64,000 nucleotides of DNA from JACCZH01 sp963729445 (GTDB lineage: Bacteria > Chloroflexota > Chloroflexia > Thermomicrobiales > CFX8). Shown here piece after piece: positions 35,040-43,752 of this stretch; the stretch's first letter is position 1, and each line of letters begins with the position of its first letter. Location of the stretch: NCBI GenBank assembly GCA_963729445.1, contig CAVSNU010000002.1, forward strand, positions 1,054,001-1,118,000, read 5' to 3'. A model generated the notes under the pieces. It saw nothing but the letters and a program-made list of their open reading frames with translations, made no database searches and was not told the DNA's origin. Both the position numbers and the translations under genes were made by a program.

Positions 35040-35702
35040 CTACACGCCCAGCAGACCTGGCAAGCCGGACAGATCGGGCAACTCCGCGTAGGGACCATAT
35101 CGCTCGTCGCCAGGCTGGTTGCGCCGGTTGATCCAGACACGCTTCCAGCCCAGATCGTGGGCGGGCATAATGTCGTAGTTGAAGCCCTGGGCGACGTGCA
35201 GGATGTCTTCCTTGTCGCAGCCCAACGTCTCCAGCACATACTGAAACACGGCCGGCGAGGGTTTGTACGCCTGCGCCTGCTCAGCGGTGATCACACGATG
35301 AAACGGCACGCCAATCTGCTCGACATTGGCCGCGATCAGGTCATCGTCGGTGTTCGAGACGATGACGAGCTTGCAGTGCTGGCGGATGCGTTCGAGCGCC
35401 GGCGGGACATCAGGGAACGGGCCGAAGGCCGGCACCGCCGAGATAAGCGCATCACCGTCCGCCTCCCCGTACGGTACCCCTAACTGCCCGGCCGCTCGCT
35501 CCAGGCTGCGACGCAGGACCTCTCGATAAGGACGGTATACGCCCAACACCTCTTCAAAACGAATCTTCTCGAACTCGCGCAGGAACGCATCGGCAGCGAC
35601 GTACTCCAGCCTTGAGCCGAGGATGTGGAGCGCTGCCGCGTCAAGATTGAAATCAATGAGCGTTCCATAACAATCAAAGGTGATGTACTCGGGCAAGGTC
35701 AC
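35040..35702 (-). CDS. HAD-superfamily hydrolase (haloacid dehalogenase type II-like)
   Basis: 220 residues. HAD motif I is ITFDCYGTLIDF (nucleophile Asp at residue 9), motif II is VIVSNTDDDLI, motif III lysine is in AYKPSPAVFQYVL and motif IV is HVAQGFNYDIMPAHDLGW. The cap is the small helical type found in L-2-haloacid dehalogenases and phosphatases. GTG 35702 has a GAGAG ten bases away. It lies 23 bases after the amidohydrolase, so they are probably one transcript. The substrate could be a haloacid or a phosphate; a catalytic preference cannot be read by eye. Confidence 0.87.
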   Translation of the reverse strand: MTLPEYITFDCYGTLIDFNLDAAALHILGSRLEYVAADAFLREFEKIRFEEVLGVYRPYREVLRRSLERAAGQLGVPYGEADGDALISAVPAFGPFPDVPPALERIRQHCKLVIVSNTDDDLIAANVEQIGVPFHRVITAEQAQAYKPSPAVFQYVLETLGCDKEDILHVAQGFNYDIMPAHDLGWKRVWINRRNQPGDERYGPYAELPDLSGLPGLLGV

Positions 35703-35725
35703 GTGGCTGTCACTCTCAACATTCG

Positions 35726-37336
35726 CTAGCGCCGAAACGCAACCTCCCCACCCACGATGGTGAGATCGACCCGCACGCTGTCCAGCTCTAAAGGATCCAC
35801 CTCAAAGAGGTCGGTGTTGAAGACGGCGACATCCCCGAACATTCCCGGCTTGAGGGTGCCCTTGCGCTGCTCCTCGTGCGAGGCGTAGGCGCCGTTGCGG
35901 GTGTAGGCGAGCAGCGTCTCTTGCAGATTGATCCGCTCTTCAGGCTGCATGACGTGGTCGCGGTCAAACTCGGAGCGGCTGTTGACGATGGCCCAGAAGT
36001 TGCGCGCCGGGTCGGGAGACTGCACCGGAGCGTCGCTCGACACCGGTACCGGAACGTTCCGCTCCAGCAGCGAGTTCCAGGGTTGATACCAGCGCACCCG
36101 CTCGGCGCCGAAGCGCTCCATCAGCACCGGGTAGTCGTTCGAGGCGAAGCGCCCTCCGGGGACGGGGATGACATTCTCGCGCGCGAATCGATCGATCAGG
36201 TCCGGCCGCAACAACGAAGCGTGCTCGATCCGGTGGCGGATATCCGGGCGCGACAGCCGCGCCTGGGCCTCGCAATAGGCGTCCAGGGTCAGCTCAATCG
36301 CGGCATCGCCAATGGCGTGCACCGCGCACTGCCAACCGGCCAGGTGGGCGCGGATGATCCGTTCCCGGAACTCATCCGTTGAGAACATCCACATGCCTGT
36401 GTTGCCGGCATCGTCCTGGTAGGGCTGCGAGACCTTGGCGGTGCGCTGTCCCTCAGTGCCGTCCAGGAAGAACTTCATCGGTCCAACCCGTAGCCACTCG
36501 CTACCGAAACCGGTCTCGACCCCAAGCGCCTCGATCGCTTCCAGCGCGTAGCGGTGCGCCAGCATCAGGTTGAAGCGCACGCGTGGGGTCGACGTGTCGC
36601 TCTGAATCTTCTGGTAGAGGCGCAGCGCGTCACCGTTGGTGAGGTGTGCCTCGCCAACCGAGGTGATACCGAACGAGAGAAACGACTCGATGGCCCGGCG
36701 CAGATCGGCCTCGGCTCGCTCGGGAGTAACGTCGGGGGTAGCGGCTTTGCCGAGATCGTGCATGGCGTTCTCGATCAGCACCCCGGTGAGCTCTCCCTGC
36801 TCATCGCGCTCAATCAGGCCGCCCTCGGGATCGGTTGAATCGCGGGTATAGCCTCCCAGTTTCAAGCCAAGGCTGTTGGTTGCCGCTTCATGACCGGAGC
36901 GCTGGGTGAGCGCGACCGGATGGTCGGGAGCGACACTGTCGAGCTCCCAGCGGTTGGGTGGGCGTCCCTCGCGGATGGTCTGCGTGTAATACCCCCAGCC
37001 GGCCAGCCACTGTCCTTTCGGAGTCCGGTCAGCCGCCTCTTTCACACGGTCGAGAATATCCTGCACCGATTCGACGCCGGTCTGGAGATCGATGTTCGCC
37101 AGCGATCCACCGTACGGGATTGGATGGCAGTGCGCGTCGATCAGGCCCGGCGTGGCGGTGCGGCCGGCGAGGTCGGTCACTTCAGCTCCCTGGCCGGCCG
37201 CTTGCTGGGCAGCCTTCGCATCGTTTCCGACATAGACGATGATCCCATTGCGAATCGCGACCGCGGTAGCGCTGGGCATGGCGTCGTCGGCAGTGAAGAC
37301 CTTGCCGTTGATCAGCGCGTGGTGGCCTCGGGTCAT
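35726..37336 (-). CDS. YtcJ-type metal-dependent amidohydrolase
   Basis: 536 residues of the amidohydrolase_3 family. The N-terminal sandwich domain is HHALINGKVFTADDAMPSAT. The metal motif is LIDAHCHPIPYG, with later ligand motifs CAVHAIGDAAIELTLD and IRHRIEHASLL, and the final Asp lies in VPVSSDAPVQSPDP. The end ELDSVRVDLTIVGGEVAF closes the sandwich domain. ATG 37336 is chosen over 37351 because GAGAG lies nearer at a usable distance. Likely hydrolyses N-acyl or cyclic amide compounds. Together with the HAD gene and a small permease upstream it could form a catabolic unit. Confidence 0.9.
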   Translation of the reverse strand: MTRGHHALINGKVFTADDAMPSATAVAIRNGIIVYVGNDAKAAQQAAGQGAEVTDLAGRTATPGLIDAHCHPIPYGGSLANIDLQTGVESVQDILDRVKEAADRTPKGQWLAGWGYYTQTIREGRPPNRWELDSVAPDHPVALTQRSGHEAATNSLGLKLGGYTRDSTDPEGGLIERDEQGELTGVLIENAMHDLGKAATPDVTPERAEADLRRAIESFLSFGITSVGEAHLTNGDALRLYQKIQSDTSTPRVRFNLMLAHRYALEAIEALGVETGFGSEWLRVGPMKFFLDGTEGQRTAKVSQPYQDDAGNTGMWMFSTDEFRERIIRAHLAGWQCAVHAIGDAAIELTLDAYCEAQARLSRPDIRHRIEHASLLRPDLIDRFARENVIPVPGGRFASNDYPVLMERFGAERVRWYQPWNSLLERNVPVPVSSDAPVQSPDPARNFWAIVNSRSEFDRDHVMQPEERINLQETLLAYTRNGAYASHEEQRKGTLKPGMFGDVAVFNTDLFEVDPLELDSVRVDLTIVGGEVAFRR

Positions 37337-37396
37337 GCAGCGTTCTCTCATTCGTTCAGCAGTCCAACTCTACTCAGACATTCTAGCCGCTCATGG

Positions 37397-37852
37397 CTAC
37401 TCGCCTCCAGACACGAACACGACGATCGCCCCGACGCCTAACAGCATGCCCAGCAGCTGCCGCCCGGAGACCGGCTCGTCCAGGATGGTGTAGTTCAACA
37501 CGGCGGAAAGTAGCGGGTACATGGCCGTGATCACCAGAATCGTGTGCACCCGGCCACCGGTGCCCACAGCTCCGTCGCCAATGCCAGACCGCAGGGCAGA
37601 GAAGACGAGGATGAGTCCGATGGTGTAGGTTATGCCCGTCAGCATGGCAAAGGTGACACCTTTCGGATTGGTTTCCAACCCGGTAACACGCAAGAGGACC
37701 AGCAGCACGAATACCGCAACGACTGCCGCTCCGACCACCTCCCAGAACATGGCGCTAAAACTGCGCAGGTACTGAGACGTCAGGTTGGCGAAGATACCCC
37801 ACGCGCCCCAGGCCAGCAGTGCGGCGAGGCTCAACAGCAGCCATGGTTTCAT
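37397..37852 (-). CDS. Half-size EamA/DMT-type permease
   Basis: 151 residues and about five helices, starting MKPWLLLSLAALLAWGAWG and containing FWEVVGAAVVAVFVLLVLLR, GITYTIGLILVFSAL and VHTILVITAMYPLLSAVLNY. The C-terminus LLGMLLGVGAIVVFVSG is typical for one EamA unit. A single EamA unit must dimerise to make a channel, as in SMR-like proteins. ATG 37852 starts at the first helix; the extra 36 residues of the longer frame are hydrophilic and partly repeat-derived. Lies upstream of the amidohydrolase on the same strand with a 60-base gap. Confidence 0.8.
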   Translation of the reverse strand: MKPWLLLSLAALLAWGAWGIFANLTSQYLRSFSAMFWEVVGAAVVAVFVLLVLLRVTGLETNPKGVTFAMLTGITYTIGLILVFSALRSGIGDGAVGTGGRVHTILVITAMYPLLSAVLNYTILDEPVSGRQLLGMLLGVGAIVVFVSGGE

Positions 37853-38000
37853 GTTATTCCCGGGTCCTTTCGAGTCTCTGGATTCATTCCCTCGATCATC
37901 AATGTCGTTCTCGTTGCGTATCGGCGTGATGTATTCTGCACTGCGCAGGCGCCGATGCAAGCGATCGAGTTCATCCGAGAATGACGATTCAATCTATCTG

Positions 38001-38032
38001 CGTACGGGCGTAATTCATTACGCCCTGCCTGG
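38001..38032. repeat. Family B repeat copy
   Basis: CGTACGGGCGTAATTCATTA followed by CGCCCTGCCTGG. It is the first of several repeats that fill 37853-38703, where no gene is seen. A degraded B core recurs near 38528-38556. Confidence 0.7.
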
Positions 38033-38071
38033 TGCGCTCGGACGTTGGAGAGGGAACCATCGTTATCCTCG

Positions 38072-38190
38072 TACGGGCTACGCGCTGCGTCGCCCTCGGC
38101 GCGGAGCGCCGCCTGCTTGACACCACGGCCCGTTCGAGGGTTAAGAGGCGGGCCTGCCGGCGCCGAGGGCGACGCAGCGCGTAGCCCGTA
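38072..38190. repeat. Inverted repeat, family D, 30-bp perfect arms
   Basis: Left arm 38072-38101 (TACGGGCTACGCGCTGCGTC...) and right arm 38161-38190 are exact complements, with a 59-base loop. This is the longest perfect stem in the window, and no second copy was seen. Confidence 0.85.
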
Positions 38191-38235
38191 GCTCGATTCA
38201 AGCAGGTCAATCGCATCACGTTAGTCATCCTGAGT

Positions 38236-38275
38236 CACCCCCATAGGGGAGGTGAGCTCGTCTCCTCCCGGGGAC
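38236..38275. repeat. Family C repeat, diverged
   Basis: TAGGGGAGGTGAGCTCGTCT then CCTCCCGGGG, a left arm of family C. The right arm has decayed. Confidence 0.6.
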
Positions 38276-38703
38276 CACCGGTCCGCTCGACGCGGGACGG
38301 CACCTGCGACGAGCATCCTGCGCCCTACCGTCCGACGGAAGCAAGAGGAGCCGGGGCGTTGGACAGACTCCCCTTGCGTCAGATGACTATCAAGCTCACG
38401 ACTGAGCGCACAGGGAAGGGTCAGCTCTGGGCTTACCGTCCCGGGGAGGAGCGCGTTCTGCGCTCAGAGATCTTTCGCTGGCGCTCCTCCCAGGGGATGA
38501 CACGGTCATGCGACCGGGCGCCCAAGCAGGGCGCAATGAATGACGCCCCTACGCACTCATAGTTAGCGGTTCCATCGGGACACGTTCATGATCACGCCCA
38601 TAGGAAATCCTTGAGAGACCGGGCACCCATTGACAAACCTCGCTACCTTCCCCATGCTACCCGGCAACGAACGATGTGCCTACCAAGCAGGAGGAACACC
38701 ACC

Positions 38704-40119
38704 ATGGCGGAATCAGCACACGACATCGAGCGTCAGATTCTGGGCGACGTCTGGACGTCCGGCGAGATCTATCGCAGCCTGCTCTACCTGTGCGACGATC
38801 TCGGCTCGCGCTTCGGGGGTACCGAGAGCGAGCACAAAGCGGCCGAGTTCCTACTCGCGAAGATGCAGGAGTACGGACTGCAGAACGTCCACCTGGAGGA
38901 GTTCCCGGTCTATGCCTGGGAGCGCGGCAGCTGCGAGCTGAGTCTCACCGCACCAGTCGAGCGTGACTTCTCAGCCATCGCGATGCCCTTCGCCGGCTCC
39001 GGCAAGTTCGAGGGCGAGGTGATCGACCTCGGCGAGGGCGAGGCTGAGGATTTCGCGCGTGCTGGCGATGCCGTGCGGGGCAAGATCGTTCTGAGCGCGG
39101 CCGAGACCAACAAGCCCGGCGAAGTGACGCTCCACCGCACCGACAAGTACCGGCTTGCGGTCGATGCCGGCGCGGTCGGCCACATCTTCGTCAACAAGAA
39201 CCCCGGCCTGCTGCACATCACCGGGGCACTCTACGCCAAGAACCCGGGCGGCAAGGACGATGCCGACCACGAAGCGCCGATCCCAGGCATTGGCGTCACC
39301 CACGAAACCGGCAGCATGCTGCGCCGCCTGGCCGAGCGCGGCACGCTCCGGGCGCGCATCAATCTCCAGAACCGCACCTACCGCTCGCACTCCTACAACG
39401 TGGTGGGCGACATTCCCGGCCAGAATGCGGACGAGATCGTGCTGTTCGGCGGCCACTACGACGGACACGACATCGCCTACGGCGCCGGTGACGATGCAGC
39501 CGGCACGCTGGTCGGCCTTGAGGTTGGCCGGGCGCTTGCTCCATTTGCAGGACTGCTCAAGCGCACCGTCCGGATCATCTGCTTCGGGTACGAGGAGCTG
39601 GGCCTGGGCGGCAGCTTTAAACACGTCGAGCGCTACACGGCTCCAGGGGCAAGCGAAAAGCTCTGCTACGTGATGAACCTCGACGGTGCCGGGCGCGGCC
39701 AGGGTGGTCAGGAACGCATCAACACCACGGCTGACGCGACGATGCAACAGTATTTCGAGCGCTGGGCCGACGACAATCACTATCGCATCGACACCAACAA
39801 CCGCATTAGCGCCCACTCCGACCACTTCCCGTTCTTCCTGGCTGGTTTTGCAAGCGCCACGCTCAACAGCTCAGACTCAACCGCGGGCATGATCGGCCGT
39901 GGCTACGGTCACACCGAGGGTGACACCGTCGACAAGGTGAGCCTGCGCGGACTGCAGATGGGCGCGGCACTGGCGGCTCGCATCGCTCTGGCGCTGGCCA
40001 ACGAAGAGTCACTACCCTCCGGTCGCCGGACGGATGCCGAGGTCAAGACCGAGCTGGAAAACGCCGGCATGGCCAACTTCCTCACTCACCACTGGGGGCG
40101 CGACAACCGGGCGGTGTAA
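38704..40119 (+). CDS. M28-family zinc aminopeptidase with PA domain
   Basis: 471 residues. AGGAGG precedes ATG 38704 by nine bases. A helical N-terminal part (SGEIYRSLLYLCDDLGSRFG) leads to a PA-like insert (about 95-240, with VRGKIVLSAAETNKPG and IPGIGVTHETG). The catalytic domain keeps the M28 ligands in order: H and D in GGHYDGHDIAYGAGDDAAGT, the catalytic Glu pair in FGYEELGLGGS, Asp in MNLDGAG, and His in RGYGHTEGDT. No signal peptide, so cytoplasmic. Family members are aminopeptidases or carboxypeptidases on peptides. It stands alone behind the repeat cluster. Confidence 0.9.
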   Translation: MAESAHDIERQILGDVWTSGEIYRSLLYLCDDLGSRFGGTESEHKAAEFLLAKMQEYGLQNVHLEEFPVYAWERGSCELSLTAPVERDFSAIAMPFAGSGKFEGEVIDLGEGEAEDFARAGDAVRGKIVLSAAETNKPGEVTLHRTDKYRLAVDAGAVGHIFVNKNPGLLHITGALYAKNPGGKDDADHEAPIPGIGVTHETGSMLRRLAERGTLRARINLQNRTYRSHSYNVVGDIPGQNADEIVLFGGHYDGHDIAYGAGDDAAGTLVGLEVGRALAPFAGLLKRTVRIICFGYEELGLGGSFKHVERYTAPGASEKLCYVMNLDGAGRGQGGQERINTTADATMQQYFERWADDNHYRIDTNNRISAHSDHFPFFLAGFASATLNSSDSTAGMIGRGYGHTEGDTVDKVSLRGLQMGAALAARIALALANEESLPSGRRTDAEVKTELENAGMANFLTHHWGRDNRAV

Positions 40120-40199
40120 CTGGCGCTGTGCCTCCTCAGAGATTGGTAGCATCGTTGTTATCACCATCTCAACGAGATCTCAATGAGGAGGCACCTGCC

Positions 40200-40412
40200 A
40201 TGCAGCAACAGCGACCTGCGAGCGATCCCCTGACGCACACTGCCGAGATCAAAGCCATGCTGTCCGATGCCAAGCGCCGGGCACGGGAAGGAGTGAGCCA
40301 GGTCGATGACCCGAAGGCCAAGGCACTGTTCGAGACAACGGCCGAGGTGCTTCAGGGATTGATCACGGCCTTCGAGCACTATGAGAACAAGTCGGAGGAG
40401 GCCTGGAGGTAG
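40200..40412 (+). CDS. Small helical protein, 70 residues
   Basis: ATG 40200 is preceded by AGGAGG nine bases upstream. The product is mostly one helical hairpin (HTAEIKAMLSDAKRRAREGV and AKALFETTAEVLQGLITAFE) without membrane segments or cysteines. It could be a small stress or structural protein. No family recognised. It lies 80 bases after the M28 peptidase and converges with the ZIP transporter six bases away. Confidence 0.65.
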   Translation: MQQQRPASDPLTHTAEIKAMLSDAKRRAREGVSQVDDPKAKALFETTAEVLQGLITAFEHYENKSEEAWR

Positions 40413-40418
40413 GCAGAG

Positions 40419-41243
40419 CTACGCCAGCGACACGTCCAGAATCATCATCACCACGAATCCGACCATCGTTCCCAGGGTAGCGGGATCGGTATCGTCGTTG
40501 CCCTGGGACTCCGGGATGAGCTCCTCAACCACAACGTAGATCATCGCTCCCGCCGCGAACGCCAGCGCGTACGGCAAGACGGGACTGACGGCCAGGATGG
40601 CCACCGCTCCTATGACGGCGAAGGCGGGCTCGACGATCGCTGAGAGCTGGCCGAAGAAAAAGCTCTTTGCCCGCGACACGTTATCGCCACGCAGCGGCAT
40701 CGCCACCGCGATCCCTTCCGGGAAGTTCTGCAAACCAATCCCGATCGCAAGCGCAACCGCTGAGCCGGTACTCGCAGCCGAATCGGCACCATTAATCACC
40801 TGTGCCGCCGCCCCGAAGGCAACACCCACTGCCAGGCCCTCCGGGATGTTGTGCATGGTGATTGCGATAACCAGCAGCGTTGAGCGGCGCCAGCTCGTCT
40901 CAACGCCTTCCGCGTCCTCGCGAGGCAAGCCAAGATGCAGGTGAGGCACGAAGTAGTCGCTCACACGCAAGAAGACCCCACCTAGCAGAAAGCCGACCGT
41001 CGCCGGAAACCAGGCTGGACGGCCCGAGCCCTCCGTCAGCTCAATGGCCGGGATGAGCAGTGACCAGACACTGGCAGCGATCATGACCCCTGCGGCGAAG
41101 CCCAGCATGACATCGAGAAAGGTGCGCGAGATCGACCGCGCAAAGAAGACCAGCGACGCGCCGATTGCCGTCAAGATCCACGTGAACAATCCGGCAAACA
41201 GCGCTTGAACCGGTGGATCAAGCTCTAAGAACCAGTCGCTCAT
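40419..41243 (-). CDS. ZIP-family divalent metal transporter
   Basis: 274 residues and eight helices, in the GufA/ZupT-like branch. The metal path is marked by MHNIPEGLAVG in helix 4 and QNFPEGIAVAMPL in helix 5. The variable loop between helices 3 and 4 has HLHLGLPRED, a short His stretch that may bind metal. GAGGAAA lies eight bases before ATG 41243. Probably brings zinc or another divalent metal into the cytoplasm. The C-terminus VVEELIPESQ is typical. No metalloregulator adjoins. Confidence 0.92.
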   Translation of the reverse strand: MSDWFLELDPPVQALFAGLFTWILTAIGASLVFFARSISRTFLDVMLGFAAGVMIAASVWSLLIPAIELTEGSGRPAWFPATVGFLLGGVFLRVSDYFVPHLHLGLPREDAEGVETSWRRSTLLVIAITMHNIPEGLAVGVAFGAAAQVINGADSAASTGSAVALAIGIGLQNFPEGIAVAMPLRGDNVSRAKSFFFGQLSAIVEPAFAVIGAVAILAVSPVLPYALAFAAGAMIYVVVEELIPESQGNDDTDPATLGTMVGFVVMMILDVSLA

Positions 41244-41325
41244 TTCAGCTTTCCTCGCGGCAGGTCACGAAATGCTAGAGTGCCCTGAGGCATCACCATG
41301 ACCCGGAAGAAAGGCCAGCACTCTC

Positions 41326-41733
41326 ATGTTCTCACAACAGGAACAGGCACTCCTCGATCTGCCGGCGTTCGCCAGGCTGGCGACGCTCATGCCGGACGGT
41401 TCTCCACAATTGACCGTGATGTGGTATCGCCGCGATGACTCTTGCCTGCGCATGATCACCCCCGCGTACGCCCGCAAGGCGCACAACCTCTCACGCGACC
41501 CCAGAGTTGCGGTCGTCGTCGAGGAGCCAGGAAATCCCTACCATTTCGTCGAGATCCGCGGGACGGTTGAGGTGATCCAGGACGACGCGGCCGCCAGAGC
41601 CGAGCTCGAACGCATCGCGGCGCGCTACGTCGGCGAGCGTGCCGGTGACTACGTCGCCAACCTCTCGCTCGACCCACGGTTGCTGCTCGTGATCCACCCA
41701 GAGAAAACGGTCTATCACCCCGGCGGGGACTAG
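41326..41733 (+). CDS. PPOX-class flavin/F420-dependent oxidoreductase
   Basis: 135 residues, a split-barrel flavoprotein fold. The order LPAFARLATLMPDGSPQLTV, YARKAHNLSRDPRVAVVVEE, then YHFVEIRGTVEVIQDD and RLLLVIHPEKTVYH is that of the PPOX-class F420-dependent family. It would bind F420 or FMN at the dimer interface and reduce a small substrate. The AGAAAGG site is 11 bases before ATG 41326. Divergent from the ZIP transporter, 82 bases away. Confidence 0.87.
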   Translation: MFSQQEQALLDLPAFARLATLMPDGSPQLTVMWYRRDDSCLRMITPAYARKAHNLSRDPRVAVVVEEPGNPYHFVEIRGTVEVIQDDAAARAELERIAARYVGERAGDYVANLSLDPRLLLVIHPEKTVYHPGGD

Positions 41734-41809
41734 GATGCCCTTGCAGGCGTAGCGGCGCAATTACGGAGGTGTCCAACTTCATCCAAGAATTGGGCGTAAT
41801 CCCATTCTG

Positions 41810-41841
41810 CGTACGGGCGTAATTTATTGCGCCCTGCCTGG
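41810..41841. repeat. Family B repeat copy
   Basis: CGTACGGGCGTAATTTATTG followed by CGCCCTGCCTGG. Opens the repeat cluster that occupies most of 41734-42341. Confidence 0.7.
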
Positions 41842-41878
41842 TCGCCCAGGCGCCTAATCAGTCATCCTGAGTTTGATG

Positions 41879-41960
41879 GTCATCCTGAGCGCAGCGAAGG
41901 ATCTCTGGCTTGACTCCCGAGGTGTTCGACGCAGAGATCCTTCGCTGCGCTCAGGATGAC
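41879..41960. repeat. Family A repeat, 27-bp perfect arms
   Basis: Best copy of family A: GTCATCCTGAGCGCAGCGAA then GGATCTC, a 28-base loop, and the exact complement. This 82-base unit serves as the type copy. Confidence 0.9.
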
Positions 41961-42037
41961 TATCAAGCTGAGGCTGACTATCAGACTCAGTACTGGACCA
42001 CAGGGGAGTTGTCACGCTGCGGGGTTCCTACTTGTCC

Positions 42038-42110
42038 GTAGGGGAGGAGCTGGTCTCCTCCCGCCTCGAGCGGACCGGGGTTTCGGGAGGAGACGCAGCT
42101 CCTCCCCGAC
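42038..42110. repeat. Family C repeat
   Basis: GTAGGGGAGGAGCTGGTCTC pairs with GAGACGCAGCTCCTCCCC, with two mismatches. The flanks (about 41987-42027 and 42112-42150) recur in inverse order near 575-600 and 51735-51785. Confidence 0.8.
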
Positions 42111-42298
42111 GGGGGTGACTTCATCATCGTGGTCGAGTACTCAGGATGACTTACGAGCCCAGAATGACGAATGATCGCCGTCCCCCGGTTGCTGTGGAAT
42201 CTCAGGAAATCGGGACGGAGACGTGCCTCCTGCACCTACCATCGTGATCCCTGCGGGCGAGACGGCACAAGCATCGTGCACGCCACCCCGTAGCAGAC

Positions 42299-42304
42299 TA
42301 TAAT
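42299..42304 (+). promoter_or_regulatory. Consensus -10 box for MFS gene
   Basis: A perfect TATAAT. The matching -35 is poor. Transcription from about 42311 would give a leader of about 30 bases before ATG 42342. Confidence 0.5.
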
Positions 42305-42341
42305 CCGCCCCAACGATGTCATAGTGACCGACAGGCAATAC

Positions 42342-43685
42342 ATGCGATCCTTCATTCAACGGATTCGGCAGTACAGGCGAGACGTGAAGCTCTTCCTGCT
42401 GTTCACCCTGGCCGCCAATGTCGGTATCGGCATGTTCATGCTGATCTTCAACCTCTACCTGCTCGAGCTCGACCTGCGCGAAGACTACATCGGCGCGTTC
42501 AACGCCATTCATACGGTTGGCATCGCGGTCATGTCGCTCACGATGGGTACGCTCATCAACCGCATGGGCGTCTGGCGCTGCACGACGATGGGGTTCATGT
42601 TCTTTCTCGCCAGCTCAATCCTGCTCGTGACGATCACCCAACCCGTGATTCTGCTGTGCCTGGCCGTGCTCGGGGGCATCGGCACCGCCTTCCTGTTTGT
42701 GCCGACCATGCCGTTCATCGTTGACCTCACGCGCAGCTCGGAACGACACAGCGTCGCGGCCCTGACCTTCTCGCTCAACTCGCTGTCGACGACGGTCGCC
42801 AGCCTGGTCGGTGGATTTACTCCCCGAGCGCTGGCGGCCTTCACGTCGTTCGATGCGGCGAGCGCCCCAGCCTTTCGCTCGACCCTCTTCCTGGGGTTGG
42901 GCATCGCGTCGCTCGCGCTGATCCCGCTGTTCAGGATGTCCGAGCAGCGCAAGCGCTCCAGGCCTGAAGACGCTGCCCAGGACACCCAGACCGGTTTGCC
43001 ACCGCTTGAGCCGGCCCGAGTGCGTCGTCACATGCTTGTGTTCATCGCGGTTGGTGGAATGATGAGCCTTGGCGCCGGCATGGTCTTTCCCTTTTACAAC
43101 GTCTACCTGTCATCGCTCGGGGCCAGCGCCGGCCAGATTGGGTTGATCTTCTCCTTCGCCGGCGTCGCAGCCGCGCTCCTGGGACTGACGTCGCCGTATC
43201 TCGCCAGCCGCTTCGGGGCGCAGAAGGCGGTTGTGATGGTACGGCTCGCGCCGCTGCCACTCTTCGTGATGCTCATGTTCTTCCCGGCGCTCTGGATTGC
43301 GGTGATCGCCAACATGGTGCGCACCGCCTCGATCAACATGGGTTGGCCGATCGATAGCTCCTACATCGCCGGGGTCCTGCCGGCCAAAGCACGAACCGCC
43401 GTCTTCGGCTACCGGTCCGGCGCCTGGAACATCGGTTTCGCCCTGGCGGCCTTCGCCGGCGGCAACGTGATCGTGCGCTACGGCTATGGCGCGACCTTCG
43501 GCACCTATGCGTTCTTCATGACCGTCGCCATGCTGCTCTTCTACTTCTACTTCTCGCGCTTCCACGCGTCACACGTGGCTGCGGCCGCACAGGTTTCTGC
43601 CCAGCCCCTGATCGATCCCGTCCCGGATGTGCTCAGCAAGGACCCAGCGCAAGCCAGCACGGCGAAAACCGGTGCGTCCCACTAA
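42342..43685 (+). CDS. MFS transporter
   Basis: 447 residues from ATG 42342 (a GTG at 42324 is also possible) and 12 helices. The first is VKLFLLFTLAANVGIGMFML. Motif A-like MGTLINRMGVWRC follows helix 2. The central loop (RMSEQRKRSRPEDAAQDTQT) is hydrophilic and normal in length, with no repeat DNA. The C-terminal half starts MLVFIAVGGMMSLGAGMVFP. The TetR-type gene 67 bases downstream on the same strand may control it. Substrate unknown. Confidence 0.88.
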   Translation: MRSFIQRIRQYRRDVKLFLLFTLAANVGIGMFMLIFNLYLLELDLREDYIGAFNAIHTVGIAVMSLTMGTLINRMGVWRCTTMGFMFFLASSILLVTITQPVILLCLAVLGGIGTAFLFVPTMPFIVDLTRSSERHSVAALTFSLNSLSTTVASLVGGFTPRALAAFTSFDAASAPAFRSTLFLGLGIASLALIPLFRMSEQRKRSRPEDAAQDTQTGLPPLEPARVRRHMLVFIAVGGMMSLGAGMVFPFYNVYLSSLGASAGQIGLIFSFAGVAAALLGLTSPYLASRFGAQKAVVMVRLAPLPLFVMLMFFPALWIAVIANMVRTASINMGWPIDSSYIAGVLPAKARTAVFGYRSGAWNIGFALAAFAGGNVIVRYGYGATFGTYAFFMTVAMLLFYFYFSRFHASHVAAAAQVSAQPLIDPVPDVLSKDPAQASTAKTGASH

Positions 43686-43752
43686 ACAACCCATGCTACA
43701 CTGGCGCGACGAACACAGAGGTCATGCCCCCGGACAGGGGTGGAACAACGGT

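Noticed and set aside
41956..42235. Short frames within the repeat island
   Set aside because: They are translated repeats, with strings like those inserted in the MFS loop.
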